The translations under genes and the position numbers were made by a program. Source: CAYVUB01 sp964454675 (GTDB taxonomy: Bacteria; Bacteroidota; Bacteroidia; Flavobacteriales; Flavobacteriaceae). From it: DNA of 28,039 nt. The stretch spans positions 1-28,039 of the forward strand of contig CAYVUB010000036.1 of NCBI GenBank assembly GCA_964454675.1, given 5' to 3'. Of the stretch, positions 15,189 to 22,991 are shown one piece after another. The first letter of the stretch is position 1, and each line of letters opens with the position of its first letter. The notes under the pieces are model-generated. The model was not told where the DNA came from. It saw nothing but the letters and a program-made list of their open reading frames with translations, and made no database searches.

Positions 15189-16604
15189 TTATTGATCCGG
15201 ATTATTAAGTTTACTATGTTTCTTACTATAGAAAAAATAAATAGCAAATCCTACCAACAACCATATAAAGAGTCTTATCCAACTGTCTAAATCTAATGAA
15301 AACATAAGATAACCGCATACTAAAATTCCGGCAACAGGCACAAAAGGCACTAACGGTGTTTTAAACGCTCTTGGAGCATCCGGCATTTTTTTACGCATCA
15401 CCAAAACTCCCAGACATACCAGACAAAAAGCAAACAAGGTACCGATGCTAACCATGTGACCGAGTGATTTAATAGGCACAAACCCTGCAAATATACTTAC
15501 GAAGAACATAAAAAATATGTTGGTTTTCCACGGCGTACGGAATTTAGAGTGGATATCTCCAAAAAATTTAGGCAGTAAACCGTCTTTACTCATAGAATAA
15601 AACACACGGCTTTGCCCCATAAGCATTACCAAAATTACAGAAGTATAACCTGCCAATATCGCTATAATAAGTCCTGTTTGTAAAAAGTCGTACCCTGTTA
15701 CGGCAAAAGCTGTTGCTGCCGGTGACGCATCGCCTGCAAATACGGTATATGGTACTAATCCTGTCATAACATGAGAGAACAACACATACAATATGGTACA
15801 AATTACCAAAGACCCCAAAATACCTATAGGCATTCCTTTTTGAGGGTTTTTGGCTTCCTGCGCTGCTGTTGATACTGCATCAAAACCTATAAAGGCAAAA
15901 AACACCAAAGCTGCACCTGCGGCAATCCCCGGTAATCCTCCAAAATTACCACCTGTATTTTCAGGAATGTAAGGAATATGGTTTTCCGGATTCATGAATT
16001 TCCATCCAATAATGATGAACATAATTACAACCGCCAGTTTAACAATTACCAAAACATTATTAATCAATGCCGATTCTTTTGTTCCTCTCATAAGTAATAA
16101 CGACAGTAAACATACGATAATGATAGCCGGTAAATTTACCATTCCGCCATCTGACGGGGAATTGGCAAGGGCTTCCGGTATTGCCATACCAAACTGTCCC
16201 AATAGAGCATTTAAGTATGAAGACCAGCTCACACCCACCGTTGCAGCTCCCAAGGCATATTCAAGCACTAAATCCCACCCAATAATCCAAGCGAGAAATT
16301 CACCCATTGTAGCATACGAATAAGTATATGCGCTTCCTGCAACAGGAATCATTGACGCGAACTCAGCATAGCACAATCCTGCAAAAGCACAACCGGTAGC
16401 GGCCAAAACAAATGATAATGTTACGGCAGGTCCTGCATGATCTGCTGCGGCAATTCCTGTAAGCGAAAAAAGTCCTGCGCCAATAATTGCGCCAATACCA
16501 AGCGCAACAAGGGCTTTGGCGGTAAGTGTACGTTTTAATCCTTTATCAGATTCTTTAGCTTCATCAAGTAGTTGAGCAAGCGGTTTAGTTTTCCAAATAG
16601 ACAT
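15189..16604 (-). CDS. Amino acid permease, APC superfamily (cationic amino acid transporter-like)
   Basis: A 471-residue inner-membrane transporter with about 12-13 hydrophobic helices. The first helix carries the APC substrate-binding bend GIGAIIGAGLFSLTG (36-50). Other family features follow: AGPAVTLSFVLAATGCAFAGLCYAE, then VFFAFIGFDAVSTAAQEAKNPQKGMPIGI, the conserved helix 6 to loop region. The build is that of bacterial CAT-like permeases (YfnA type), which import neutral or cationic amino acids with protons; the exact substrate cannot be fixed. It has its own promoter (16637-16667) and terminator (15128-15164), so it is a single-gene unit. Confidence 0.92.
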   Translation of the reverse strand: MSIWKTKPLAQLLDEAKESDKGLKRTLTAKALVALGIGAIIGAGLFSLTGIAAADHAGPAVTLSFVLAATGCAFAGLCYAEFASMIPVAGSAYTYSYATMGEFLAWIIGWDLVLEYALGAATVGVSWSSYLNALLGQFGMAIPEALANSPSDGGMVNLPAIIIVCLLSLLLMRGTKESALINNVLVIVKLAVVIMFIIIGWKFMNPENHIPYIPENTGGNFGGLPGIAAGAALVFFAFIGFDAVSTAAQEAKNPQKGMPIGILGSLVICTILYVLFSHVMTGLVPYTVFAGDASPAATAFAVTGYDFLQTGLIIAILAGYTSVILVMLMGQSRVFYSMSKDGLLPKFFGDIHSKFRTPWKTNIFFMFFVSIFAGFVPIKSLGHMVSIGTLFAFCLVCLGVLVMRKKMPDAPRAFKTPLVPFVPVAGILVCGYLMFSLDLDSWIRLFIWLLVGFAIYFFYSKKHSKLNNPDQ

Positions 16605-16636
16605 ATTATAGTTAGTTTATAGTTTTTACAATCTTT

Positions 16637-16667
16637 CAAATGTAAAGTTTTATATAATATATACAAA
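16637..16667 (-). promoter_or_regulatory. Bacteroidota-type promoter of the amino acid permease gene
   Basis: On the minus strand TTTG (16667-16664) is followed after 19 bp by TACATTTG (16644-16637). This matches both boxes of the Bacteroidota housekeeping promoter at normal spacing. The ATG follows 32 bp after the -7 box. Confidence 0.65.
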
Positions 16668-16744
16668 TAAAATTTATAATTGAACTCATTTAATACCAAA
16701 TAACCAAATCATTATTTTTATCTGTTTTATTATCAAAAATGATT

Positions 16745-16774
16745 TTTGTAGATTTGGTTTTATAGTTACATTTG
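16745..16774 (+). promoter_or_regulatory. Bacteroidota-type promoter of the flavin reductase gene
   Basis: TTTG (16745-16748) is followed after 18 bp by TACATTTG (16767-16774), a full match to the Bacteroidota promoter. The ATG at 16795 lies 20 bp after the -7 box, which gives a very short leader. The same -7 octamer is used by the divergent permease gene. Confidence 0.65.
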
Positions 16775-16794
16775 TACAAAATCAACACATTAGG

Positions 16795-17664
16795 ATGATA
16801 TCATTTGACCCAAAAGACCTTTCAACAGGCAGGCTGCACGGTTATTTACTGAGTGCTGTTGCGCCAAGACCAATTGCTTTTGCCAGCACTATAGACAGTA
16901 ACGGGCAGCCAAATTTATCGCCATTTAGCTTTTTTAACGTTTTTAGTGCAAATCCGCCAATACTCATTTTTTCTCCTGCACGCCGTGTGAAGGATAATTC
17001 GGTAAAGCACACTTTGGAAAATGTTGAAGCGGTAAAGGAAGTGGTGATTAATGTAGTCAATTATGATATGGTGCATCAAATGTCATTAAGCAGTACCGAA
17101 TATGACAAAGGTATCAATGAGTTTGAAAAAGCCGGTTTAACGATGTTAAAATCGGACAAAGTAAAACCCTTCAGAGTTGCAGAATCGCCTGTACAGTTTG
17201 AATGTAAAGTCAACGATATTATAAAATTAGGAACTGAAGGCGGAGCCGGAAACTTAGTGATTTGTGAAGTCGTTAAACTTCATATTACCGAAGAAGTTTT
17301 GGATGACCAGAACATGATTATCCAGGAAAAATTAGATTTGGTAGCAAGAGCCGGCGGCGATTATTACAACAGAGCAAAAAAAGGCTTTTTTGAAATTCCA
17401 AAGCCGTTGCTTTCAAAAGGAATCGGGGTTGATGCCATTCCTGACCATATACGCAACAGCATGATTTTAACCGGAAATGATTTGGGAATGTTAGGAAATA
17501 TTGCAACTTTGCCAACTCAAAAAGAAATTAATCAATTTTTGAAAGACGTAAGCGAAAGATACCCGAATATTAACGAGATGACACACAGGCAAAAACACAA
17601 ACTGGCAAGAAACTACCTAAGCTATGGCGATGTGGTAAGCGCATGGAAATTGCTGTTGTCCTAA
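16795..17664 (+). CDS. Flavin reductase family (FMN-binding split barrel) protein
   Basis: A 289-residue protein. Residues about 1-200 form the flavin reductase-like split barrel that binds FMN: LLSAVAPRPIAFASTIDSNGQPNLSPFSFFNVFSANPP at 18-55, the usual nucleotide-binding block, then VVINVVNYDMVHQMS and GNLVICEVVKLHI. A C-terminal part of about 85 residues (from GGDYYNRAKKGFFEIPKP) goes beyond the minimal domain and ends in a helical, basic segment. The family includes NAD(P)H:FMN reductases and uncharacterised FMN proteins; the electron acceptor here is unknown. The DUF3127 gene begins 40 bp downstream in the same direction and is probably co-transcribed. Confidence 0.88.
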   Translation: MISFDPKDLSTGRLHGYLLSAVAPRPIAFASTIDSNGQPNLSPFSFFNVFSANPPILIFSPARRVKDNSVKHTLENVEAVKEVVINVVNYDMVHQMSLSSTEYDKGINEFEKAGLTMLKSDKVKPFRVAESPVQFECKVNDIIKLGTEGGAGNLVICEVVKLHITEEVLDDQNMIIQEKLDLVARAGGDYYNRAKKGFFEIPKPLLSKGIGVDAIPDHIRNSMILTGNDLGMLGNIATLPTQKEINQFLKDVSERYPNINEMTHRQKHKLARNYLSYGDVVSAWKLLLS

Positions 17665-17704
17665 AAAGTAATGATATAAATTTTGAATAAATAATTTTAG
17701 TAAA

Positions 17705-18076
17705 ATGGAAGTACAAGGAAAAATTAAAATGATAGGCGAAACACAAACCGTTGGCAGCAGCGGCTTTAGAAAAAGAGAACTCGTTATCACTACAGAAGAA
17801 CAATACCCGCAACATATTTTGGTGGAATTTGTACAAGATAAAACAGACTTGTTAAACAGCTATCAAGTAGGGCAAAATGTAAAAGTGAGCATTAACCTAC
17901 GTGGTCGTGAATGGGTTAACCCACAAGGCGAAACCAAATATTTTAATGCAATTCAAGGTTGGAGAATAGAAAATTTACAAGCAGCACAGGATAACATACC
18001 TCCGGTTGCACCAATTGAAGCTTTTGAACCGGCAACCAATTTAAACGAAGAAGACCACGACGATTTACCTTTCTAA
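17705..18076 (+). CDS. DUF3127 family protein (OB-fold-like)
   Basis: A 123-residue protein matching DUF3127: MEVQGKIKMIGETQTVGSSGFRKRELVI at the start, then PQHILVEFVQDKTDLL, then VKVSINLRGREWVNPQGETKYFNAIQGWRIE. The strand pattern is that of a small OB-fold, and single-stranded DNA binding has been suggested for the family, but no role is established. The C-terminal tail is acidic and ends DLPF, reminiscent of the DDDIPF tail of SSB proteins. That resemblance is seen in the sequence; its meaning as a partner-docking tail is inference. It lies 40 bp after the flavin reductase gene. Confidence 0.85.
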   Translation: MEVQGKIKMIGETQTVGSSGFRKRELVITTEEQYPQHILVEFVQDKTDLLNSYQVGQNVKVSINLRGREWVNPQGETKYFNAIQGWRIENLQAAQDNIPPVAPIEAFEPATNLNEEDHDDLPF

Positions 18077-18083
18077 ACAGTTA

Positions 18084-18166
18084 TTGTCATTCCTGCGAAT
18101 CCCGATAGCTGTCGGGAGGGAATCTTATGTTGCTTTTATAAAAATTCAAAACCTCACAATGACGAA
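18084..18166. repeat. Dispersed palindromic element (TGTCATTCC type)
   Basis: The element begins with TGTCATTCC and ends with CAATGACG, which are partial inverted ends. Inside, TCCCGATAGCTGTCGGGA (18100-18117) is a near-perfect palindrome flanked by ATTCC (18089-18093) and GGAAT (18119-18123). Intergenic elements with this TGTCATTCC...GGAATCT build are familiar from Bacteroidota genomes. The terminator stem at 18148 overlaps its right end. Confidence 0.5.
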
Positions 18167-18190
18167 CTATTCGAAAATGTGAGGTTTTTT
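18148..18190 (+). terminator. Rho-independent terminator after DUF3127
   Basis: AAAACCTCACA (18148-18158) pairs with TGTGAGGTTTT (18178-18188), an 11-bp stem with a 19-nt loop, followed by more T residues. It lies 71 bp after the DUF3127 stop and probably ends the flavin reductase-DUF3127 transcript. Confidence 0.65.
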
Positions 18191-18252
18191 ATAAAGAAGC
18201 GGTTTAACCTTTTTATTAAAAACAAATATATAATGCATTGATATTTATCACT

Positions 18253-18318
18253 TAACCACATAGAAACATAGAAAATAGCATATTTGCATTTCAAAAAATC
18301 TATGTATCTATGTGGTTT
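18253..18318. repeat. Palindromic repeat with ACATAGA words
   Basis: The left arm (18253-18272, AACCACATAGAAACATAGA core) and the right arm (18299-18318, TCTATGTATCTATGTGGTT core) are inverted copies matching at 18 of 20 positions across a 26-nt centre. Each arm contains the word ACATAGA/TCTATGT twice. No T-run follows and it is 177 bp from the gene before it, so it is better read as a dispersed element than a terminator. Confidence 0.65.
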
Positions 18319-18362
18319 TATTTTAATGCCTTATATATTTTATTGATAAAAAAGTTTAAATG

Positions 18363-18425
18363 AGGTCAAAGTAAAAGTCCCAACCATAAGTCGGGACTTT
18401 AAAATTGTGGTTTTAGGCTTGACCT
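18363..18425. repeat. Nested inverted repeat (GTCCC / GGGAC hairpin)
   Basis: AAAGTCCC (18374-18381) pairs with GGGACTTT (18393-18400). An outer stem AGGTCAA (18363-18369) pairs with TTGACCT (18419-18425). The nested structure occurs in non-coding DNA with no obvious function; it resembles another class of intergenic repeat. Confidence 0.45.
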
Positions 18426-18569
18426 TTATCAACAAACTCAAAATAAAGCAATGATGAACAAAATTTTAAAAAATAAAGGTCTTTTCAAATATGAGAAAAA
18501 ATCTCTGATTTTCAAAGATTAAGATTCACTTTAACAGATAAAATTCAACGAAAACGTTGTAGTTGATAT

Positions 18570-19196
18570 ATGGTGTTACTTACCGGCGATATTATTTTCC
18601 CACCTGTCCATCTGGCAGATAATGATGGTTTACTCGCTATTGGTGGCGACTTATCTGTAGAGCGGTTGGTATTAGCTTATAAAAGCGGAATTTTTCCGTG
18701 GTTCAATAAAAACGAGCCCATTTTATGGTGGTCGCCAAAGCGGAGGTTTGTGCTGTTTCCTGAAAAACTGAAGGTATCAAAAAGCATGAAACAACTGCTT
18801 TATACTTCAAAATTTGATGTTACCGTCAACCGGGATTTTAAAGCCGTTATTACTGCTTGCTCTGCCATTAAACGCAAAGGAGAATCCGGTACGTGGATTA
18901 CACAGTCTATGATTGATGCCTATATTGATTTACACAAAGCAGGTTATGCAAAATCAATTGAAGTTTGGTTACATAACGAATTAGTTGGAGGGTTTTATGG
19001 TGTTGACACCGGCAACGGCGTGTTTTGCGGCGAAAGCATGTTCAGTAAAATAAGTAACGGCAGTAAAGTAGGGTTTATCACATTTATACAAAATACAAAT
19101 TACAAACTGATAGATTGCCAAGTTTACACAGAACACTTGAAAAGCTTAGGCGCAGAAGAAATTGAAAGAAACGAATTTTTAAATTATTTACAATAA
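18570..19196 (+). CDS. aat: Leucyl/phenylalanyl-tRNA-protein transferase
   Basis: Aat transfers Leu or Phe from aminoacyl-tRNA to N-terminal Arg or Lys of proteins and so creates N-degrons for ClpS/ClpAP. The 208 residues cover the family: FPPVHLADNDGLLAIGGDLS at 10-29, IFPWF at 41-45, ILWWSPKRRFVLFP at 51-64, GTWIT at 107-111, GESMFS at 154-159, and IDCQ at 181-184, which includes the residues known to act in transfer. The start fits well, since family members begin a few residues before FPP. The gene stands alone; clpS is not in the window. Confidence 0.95.
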   Translation: MVLLTGDIIFPPVHLADNDGLLAIGGDLSVERLVLAYKSGIFPWFNKNEPILWWSPKRRFVLFPEKLKVSKSMKQLLYTSKFDVTVNRDFKAVITACSAIKRKGESGTWITQSMIDAYIDLHKAGYAKSIEVWLHNELVGGFYGVDTGNGVFCGESMFSKISNGSKVGFITFIQNTNYKLIDCQVYTEHLKSLGAEEIERNEFLNYLQ

Positions 19197-19232
19197 TACC
19201 AAATTCACTTTTTTGGGATTTGGAATTTTGAT

Positions 19233-19796
19233 TTACACTTCGTTATATCTAAAACAACTTACTTCGTGGTCGTTAACCATACCGGTAGCCTGCATGTGCG
19301 CATACATCACCGTAGAACCGACAAATTTGAATCCGCGATTTTTTAAATCTTTACTGACAGCATAACTTACCACTGTTTCGGCAGGCGCATTTTTGTAATT
19401 TTCCAGTTTATTTTTAATAGGTTTTCCATCCACAAAACTCCAGATGTAATTTGAAAAACTGCCAAATTCTTCCTGTACTTTTATAAACGCCGCGGCATTA
19501 CCTATAGTGGCGTGTATTTTCAGCCTGTTTCTTATAATTCCCGAATCCTGTAGTAGTAAATCAACCTTCTTTTGATTATAATTGACAATCTTTTTATAAT
19601 CAAAATTGTCAAACGCTTTTCTGAAATTTTCACGTTTCCTGAGTATGGTAATCCAGCTTAAACCTGCCTGAAACGTTTCCAGGATTAAAAATTCAAACAA
19701 AGTAGCATCGTCATAAACGGGAACACCCCATTCTTCATCGTGGTACTTTTCGTATAAAGCATCGCCTTTACACCAACCGCATTTATGTTTTTCCAT
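19233..19796 (-). CDS. tag: DNA-3-methyladenine glycosylase I
   Basis: Tag removes 3-methyladenine from alkylated DNA as the first step of base excision repair. The 187 residues hold the zinc ligands of the Tag HhH family: C6, H19, H177 and C181. The base-binding pocket is also present: Y18 and E40 in FLILETFQAGLSWITILRKRENFRKAF, with W48. Length and spacing are normal, so the enzyme looks functional. It is convergent with aat (36 bp between stops) and divergent from the Na/Pi cotransporter gene. Confidence 0.95.
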   Translation of the reverse strand: MEKHKCGWCKGDALYEKYHDEEWGVPVYDDATLFEFLILETFQAGLSWITILRKRENFRKAFDNFDYKKIVNYNQKKVDLLLQDSGIIRNRLKIHATIGNAAAFIKVQEEFGSFSNYIWSFVDGKPIKNKLENYKNAPAETVVSYAVSKDLKNRGFKFVGSTVMYAHMQATGMVNDHEVSCFRYNEV

Positions 19797-19903
19797 TAAA
19801 TGTAAGCTATAATTGAGTCCTGCTAAAATAAGAATTGTTTGTGTTTAACAGAAATAAAGCGTGTAATTTTAACCGTGATATAATATATTTGTTTCCAAAG
19901 ATT

Positions 19904-20872
19904 ATGGAAAAACTACAAACCATTATAGTTATTATAGCCGCCATCACATTATTTATTTACGGCTTACAAAGTTTTAGTAAAGAAATAGAAAGTTTTGGAC
20001 GGGAAAAACTATCCCGATGGATAGACAAATTTACAAGGCTTCCTTTGGGCGGTTTTTTTCTTGGTGCTATTATAACGGCTGTTATTCAATCCAGCACATT
20101 GGTATCTTCATTAACGGTTTCGTTAGTAAACTCGGGGGTTATAACTTTCAGGAACAGTTTACTGATTGTATTAGGCACCAATATCGGCAACACGTCAACC
20201 GCTTGGATAGCCAGTTTTCAATCGTCATTTATCGGGCCGTTTTTTTTGGTTTTGGGTACTTTGATAAGTATGATTCCAGCTAAAATTTCGGTTGCAGGAA
20301 AACCTGTTTTTTACTTCGGATTTATATTTTTCTCGCTCGCTTTTATCAGTCAGGCGATGGAACCCATAAAATCAGATCCTATACTTATAGAAATCCTATC
20401 CAAAGCACAACATCCGTTAATGGGAATTTTATACGGTATTGTGATTACGGTCATTATACAATCAAGCTCGGTTGTGGTAGGATTGGTAATTGTGCTGATA
20501 AGCCAAGGTGTGCTTACGCTTGAAACAGCGATTCCTATTGTGGTAGGCGCAAATATCGGTACGACATCTACGGCATTATTGGTGAGCTTAAGCTTGCAGC
20601 CTATGTCAAAATTAGTAGCGATATCTGCATCAACATTCAACTTACTGGGTGTCATCATCACCTACCCGCTTTTCGGACTTTTGGCTTCTATGGCAAAAAA
20701 ATTTACAGACAATCCTTCCATGCAGGTAGCTACGGCGTTTACCATATCCAATATGTATGTATCGGTTTTCTTTTTAATTTTTTTAAAACCAACTATCGCT
20801 TTATTAAAAAAACACCGATGGTACAAAGAAGGCATCTGGCAGTTTCAGGAACAGCAAGAAACGGCGGTTTAA
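19904..20872 (+). CDS. Na/Pi cotransporter family protein
   Basis: An inner-membrane transporter of about 322 residues with two inverted Na_Pi_cotrans repeats. The signature QSSS-type motifs are QSSTLVSSLTVSLV (from residue 62) and QSSSVVVGLVIVLI (from residue 186), each followed by a GTNIG/GANIGTT loop. I choose the ATG at 19904 (MEKLQTIIVIIAA), which starts directly at the first helix. A longer frame from a TTG at 19835 would add a 23-residue polar stretch not typical of the family. The C-terminal PhoU-like domain of larger members is absent. A TATATTTG box lies just upstream (19884-19891). The stop codon overlaps that of the convergent TonB-like gene by 4 bp. Confidence 0.9.
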   Translation: MEKLQTIIVIIAAITLFIYGLQSFSKEIESFGREKLSRWIDKFTRLPLGGFFLGAIITAVIQSSTLVSSLTVSLVNSGVITFRNSLLIVLGTNIGNTSTAWIASFQSSFIGPFFLVLGTLISMIPAKISVAGKPVFYFGFIFFSLAFISQAMEPIKSDPILIEILSKAQHPLMGILYGIVITVIIQSSSVVVGLVIVLISQGVLTLETAIPIVVGANIGTTSTALLVSLSLQPMSKLVAISASTFNLLGVIITYPLFGLLASMAKKFTDNPSMQVATAFTISNMYVSVFFLIFLKPTIALLKKHRWYKEGIWQFQEQQETAV

Positions 20873-21654
20873 TTTTTTCCCTGAAAGTAATATGTGATAG
20901 AACCTATTTGAGATTCCCGCGAAGCATCTGCACTAAATCTGGCTTTCTTTGCGTATTCTAACGCGCTGTCAATAAGACATTCGTTTTTTGAAGATGATGA
21001 AGTATTTACATACGCATTTACAACATCGCCCGAAGCGTTCACCGTAATATTTATCACGATTTTTCCGCCTGTGCCACATAAATAAACCGGCGGCGGTAAT
21101 TGCCTGTCAGTACGGTTAACCAACGAATATGACACGCTGCTATTGGTATTTGCCGATGTTTTTGAACTTGCCTTTTTTGACGTATTATCGCCGTTTGATG
21201 CTTGCGATTCACGTTTTTTTTCTGAACGCTGCGCAATAATATTTTTGATGTTATTGTAAGACGATATTTCACCTTCATCCACAGAATAATTTTGTGTCAC
21301 TGATGGATGCATATTATCAACTGACGTTTCAGAAATTTCTTCGGTGTTTTCGGTATCGGTAAGTTTACTCGTTTCGTCATAATCTTCAAAATCAACCGAT
21401 TTGAAGTTTTTCATTATCGTTTTAAATTCGTCAGTTTCATTGTAAGCCCTGTTTGTTGAAATGCCCGATTGCCCGTTCATGGCTATTTCTTCAAGCAGTT
21501 GCTCTTCGGGCGTTTTTTCGGGGTTTATTTCATAGTAGCTTTCGGCTGCAAGCAGTTTTTCCTGTGTAAGATGAAAGCTGAAAAGTGCCAGTAACATCGT
21601 ACCGCTTATGAGCGATGTGATGATTAGGGCTTTATGTTTATCGAGTAATTTCAA
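20869..21654 (-). CDS. TonB-like energy transducer
   Basis: A 261-residue protein with one N-terminal membrane helix (about 9-29), a long polar periplasmic linker rich in Ser, Glu, Asn and Lys (about 40-180), and a C-terminal TonB-type domain (about 185-261). That domain shows PPVYLCGTGGKIVINITVNASGDVVNAYV, then ALEYAKKARFSADASRESQIGSITYYFQG. TonB proteins pass proton-motive force from ExbBD to outer membrane receptors. The linker lacks the long Pro-rich stretch of classic TonB. C193 and C226 of the C-terminal domain could form a disulfide. No exbBD or receptor gene is adjacent, but a small beta-barrel gene lies 66 bp upstream. Confidence 0.82.
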   Translation of the reverse strand: MKLLDKHKALIITSLISGTMLLALFSFHLTQEKLLAAESYYEINPEKTPEEQLLEEIAMNGQSGISTNRAYNETDEFKTIMKNFKSVDFEDYDETSKLTDTENTEEISETSVDNMHPSVTQNYSVDEGEISSYNNIKNIIAQRSEKKRESQASNGDNTSKKASSKTSANTNSSVSYSLVNRTDRQLPPPVYLCGTGGKIVINITVNASGDVVNAYVNTSSSSKNECLIDSALEYAKKARFSADASRESQIGSITYYFQGKN

Positions 21655-21720
21655 TGATAAAAATGATTTGTTTGGGGCGCATCAATGCATTGATATATAC
21701 GTGAATGTAAGAAAAAAAGT

Positions 21721-22260
21721 TTAAAACAACATAAATTCGACAAAAATTGAAACGCTTGTAAGCTTATCTTCTTGTTTATAGCCAAAGCGTTTACGACTGA
21801 AATCTAACCCTATAAGCCACGAATTTTTAAAATTTCCATCATAAATTCTTGCGCCTGCGCCAACGGTGTACATCGTCCCTTTTTCAAACGATTTGCCCAT
21901 ATTTAAAAGTCTGCCGTAACCGGCTCTCACAAAAACTTTATCATCAAAATCCAAAATATTATACGTAAAATTCAAGTATGCCGGAAAAAAGTTTAAAGCT
22001 TGTCTGGTATAACGGTCATACTCCAGATTAAGTCCTATGCTGCTGCGGTCGTCAAACTGGTATCCCAGCGTATTATTGATAAAAAAAGCATTCAAAGTTA
22101 TAAAGGTTTCTCCTTCATCATTACCTATGGTATAATGCTCGTTGGTCGTCAAGGTACCTGCCAGCGAAATCTTGTAAAAAACACCCGAAGTTTTGATGTC
22201 ATCCTGAGAAAAAACAGTTTGAGCTATAAAGGAAAAAATAACGAAAAATAGCGGTTTCAT
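21721..22260 (-). CDS. Small outer membrane beta-barrel protein
   Basis: A 179-residue exported protein. It has a signal peptide (MKPLFFVIFSFIAQTVFSQ) followed by alternating amphipathic strands typical of an eight- to ten-stranded barrel: LGYQFDDRSSIGLNLEYDRY, then YLNFTYNILDFDDKVFVRAGYGR, then SWLIGLDFSRKRFGY, then SVSIFVEFMLF. It ends in phenylalanine, the usual signal for BAM-mediated outer membrane insertion. No specific family is recognised. It follows truB by 41 bp and precedes the TonB-like gene by 66 bp, so it may belong to either the uppP-truB unit or a small unit with tonB. Confidence 0.75.
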   Translation of the reverse strand: MKPLFFVIFSFIAQTVFSQDDIKTSGVFYKISLAGTLTTNEHYTIGNDEGETFITLNAFFINNTLGYQFDDRSSIGLNLEYDRYTRQALNFFPAYLNFTYNILDFDDKVFVRAGYGRLLNMGKSFEKGTMYTVGAGARIYDGNFKNSWLIGLDFSRKRFGYKQEDKLTSVSIFVEFMLF

Positions 22261-22301
22261 AAGCGTTTTGTTAAGAATAACAGCACATCAAAAACTATTC
22301 C

Positions 22302-22991
22302 TTATGATGGTAAGCTGTTGATGAATTTTTCAATACTCAACGCATTTGCAACATCAAAACTACCGATTTTTGTACGACGCAACGCCGATAAATGCGCCCC
22401 GGATTGCAAAGCTTTTCCAAAATCGTGTGCCAGCGAACGGATGTAAGTTCCTTTACTGCAAACGACCCTGAAATCAATTTCGGGTAAAGCAATACGGGTT
22501 ATTTCAAATTCGTGAATGGTAATTTTCCGGGCTTGTATTTGGACGTCTTCGCCTTTTCGGGCATGCTCATAAAGTCGTTTACCGTCTTTTTTAATCGCCG
22601 AAAAAACCGGTGGTTTTTGGTCAATTTCACCAACAAACCGCTGCGTAGTTTCTTTAATTAAATTTTTTGTAATATGTTCTGTTGGAAAGTTTTGGTCAAT
22701 TTCAGTTTCCAAATCAAAGGATGGTGTTGTACTGCCCAAAACAAAGGTGCCTGTATATTCTTTAATCTGTGCTTGAAAGGTATCTATCTGCTTGGTCATT
22801 TTTCCTGTGCAAATAACCAGCAATCCGGTTGCCAGCGGGTCGAGAGTTCCTGCGTGACCCACTTTTATTTTCTTAATGTCATGAGCACGACGAATTTCCC
22901 ATCTTAATTTATTTACCACCTGAAAGGATGTCCAATGCAAGGGTTTATCGATAAGTAGTACTTGTCCTTGTTGAAATAATTCGGCAGTCAT
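22302..22991 (-). CDS. truB: tRNA pseudouridine-55 synthase TruB
   Basis: TruB makes pseudouridine 55 in the T-loop of tRNAs. Starting from the ATG at 22991 it has 229 residues. The catalytic aspartate is D51 in KVGHAGTLDPLATGLLVI; KIDKP-like LLIDKPLHWTSFQVVNKLR precedes it, and RVVCSKGTYIRSLAHDFGK gives the second conserved block. An ATG further upstream (23033) would add 14 residues inside uppP and is not supported. The chosen start forms TAATG with the uppP stop, indicating translational coupling. The C-terminal PUA-type domain of longer TruB forms is short or missing, as is usual in Bacteroidota. Confidence 0.95.
   Translation of the reverse strand: MTAELFQQGQVLLIDKPLHWTSFQVVNKLRWEIRRAHDIKKIKVGHAGTLDPLATGLLVICTGKMTKQIDTFQAQIKEYTGTFVLGSTTPSFDLETEIDQNFPTEHITKNLIKETTQRFVGEIDQKPPVFSAIKKDGKRLYEHARKGEDVQIQARKITIHEFEITRIALPEIDFRVVCSKGTYIRSLAHDFGKALQSGAHLSALRRTKIGSFDVANALSIEKFINSLPS

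Larger units (their letters stand above)
18077..18569. other. Intergenic region, 493 bp, packed with inverted repeats
   Basis: Between DUF3127 and aat this gap contains four inverted-repeat structures in a row (18084-18166 with a terminator inside, 18253-18318, 18363-18425). They are followed by about 145 bp of AT-rich DNA before the aat start. A 23-codon frame starting MMNKILKNKG at 18451-18522 exists but has no support as a gene. No full promoter for aat is recognisable. Confidence 0.55.

Noticed and set aside
15056..15247. Open frame on the minus strand, 63 codons, between the permease and SCO-like genes
   Set aside because: It overlaps the 3' end of the permease and runs through the terminator hairpin; no recognisable product.
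18451..18522. 23-codon frame starting MMNKILKNKG before aat
   Set aside because: Too short, AT-rich, with no conserved feature or regulatory sign such as a codon run plus attenuator.
19835..19903. N-terminal extension of the Na/Pi cotransporter from a TTG codon
   Set aside because: The added residues are polar and precede the first membrane helix, and a promoter-like box lies inside this stretch; the ATG at 19904 is preferred.
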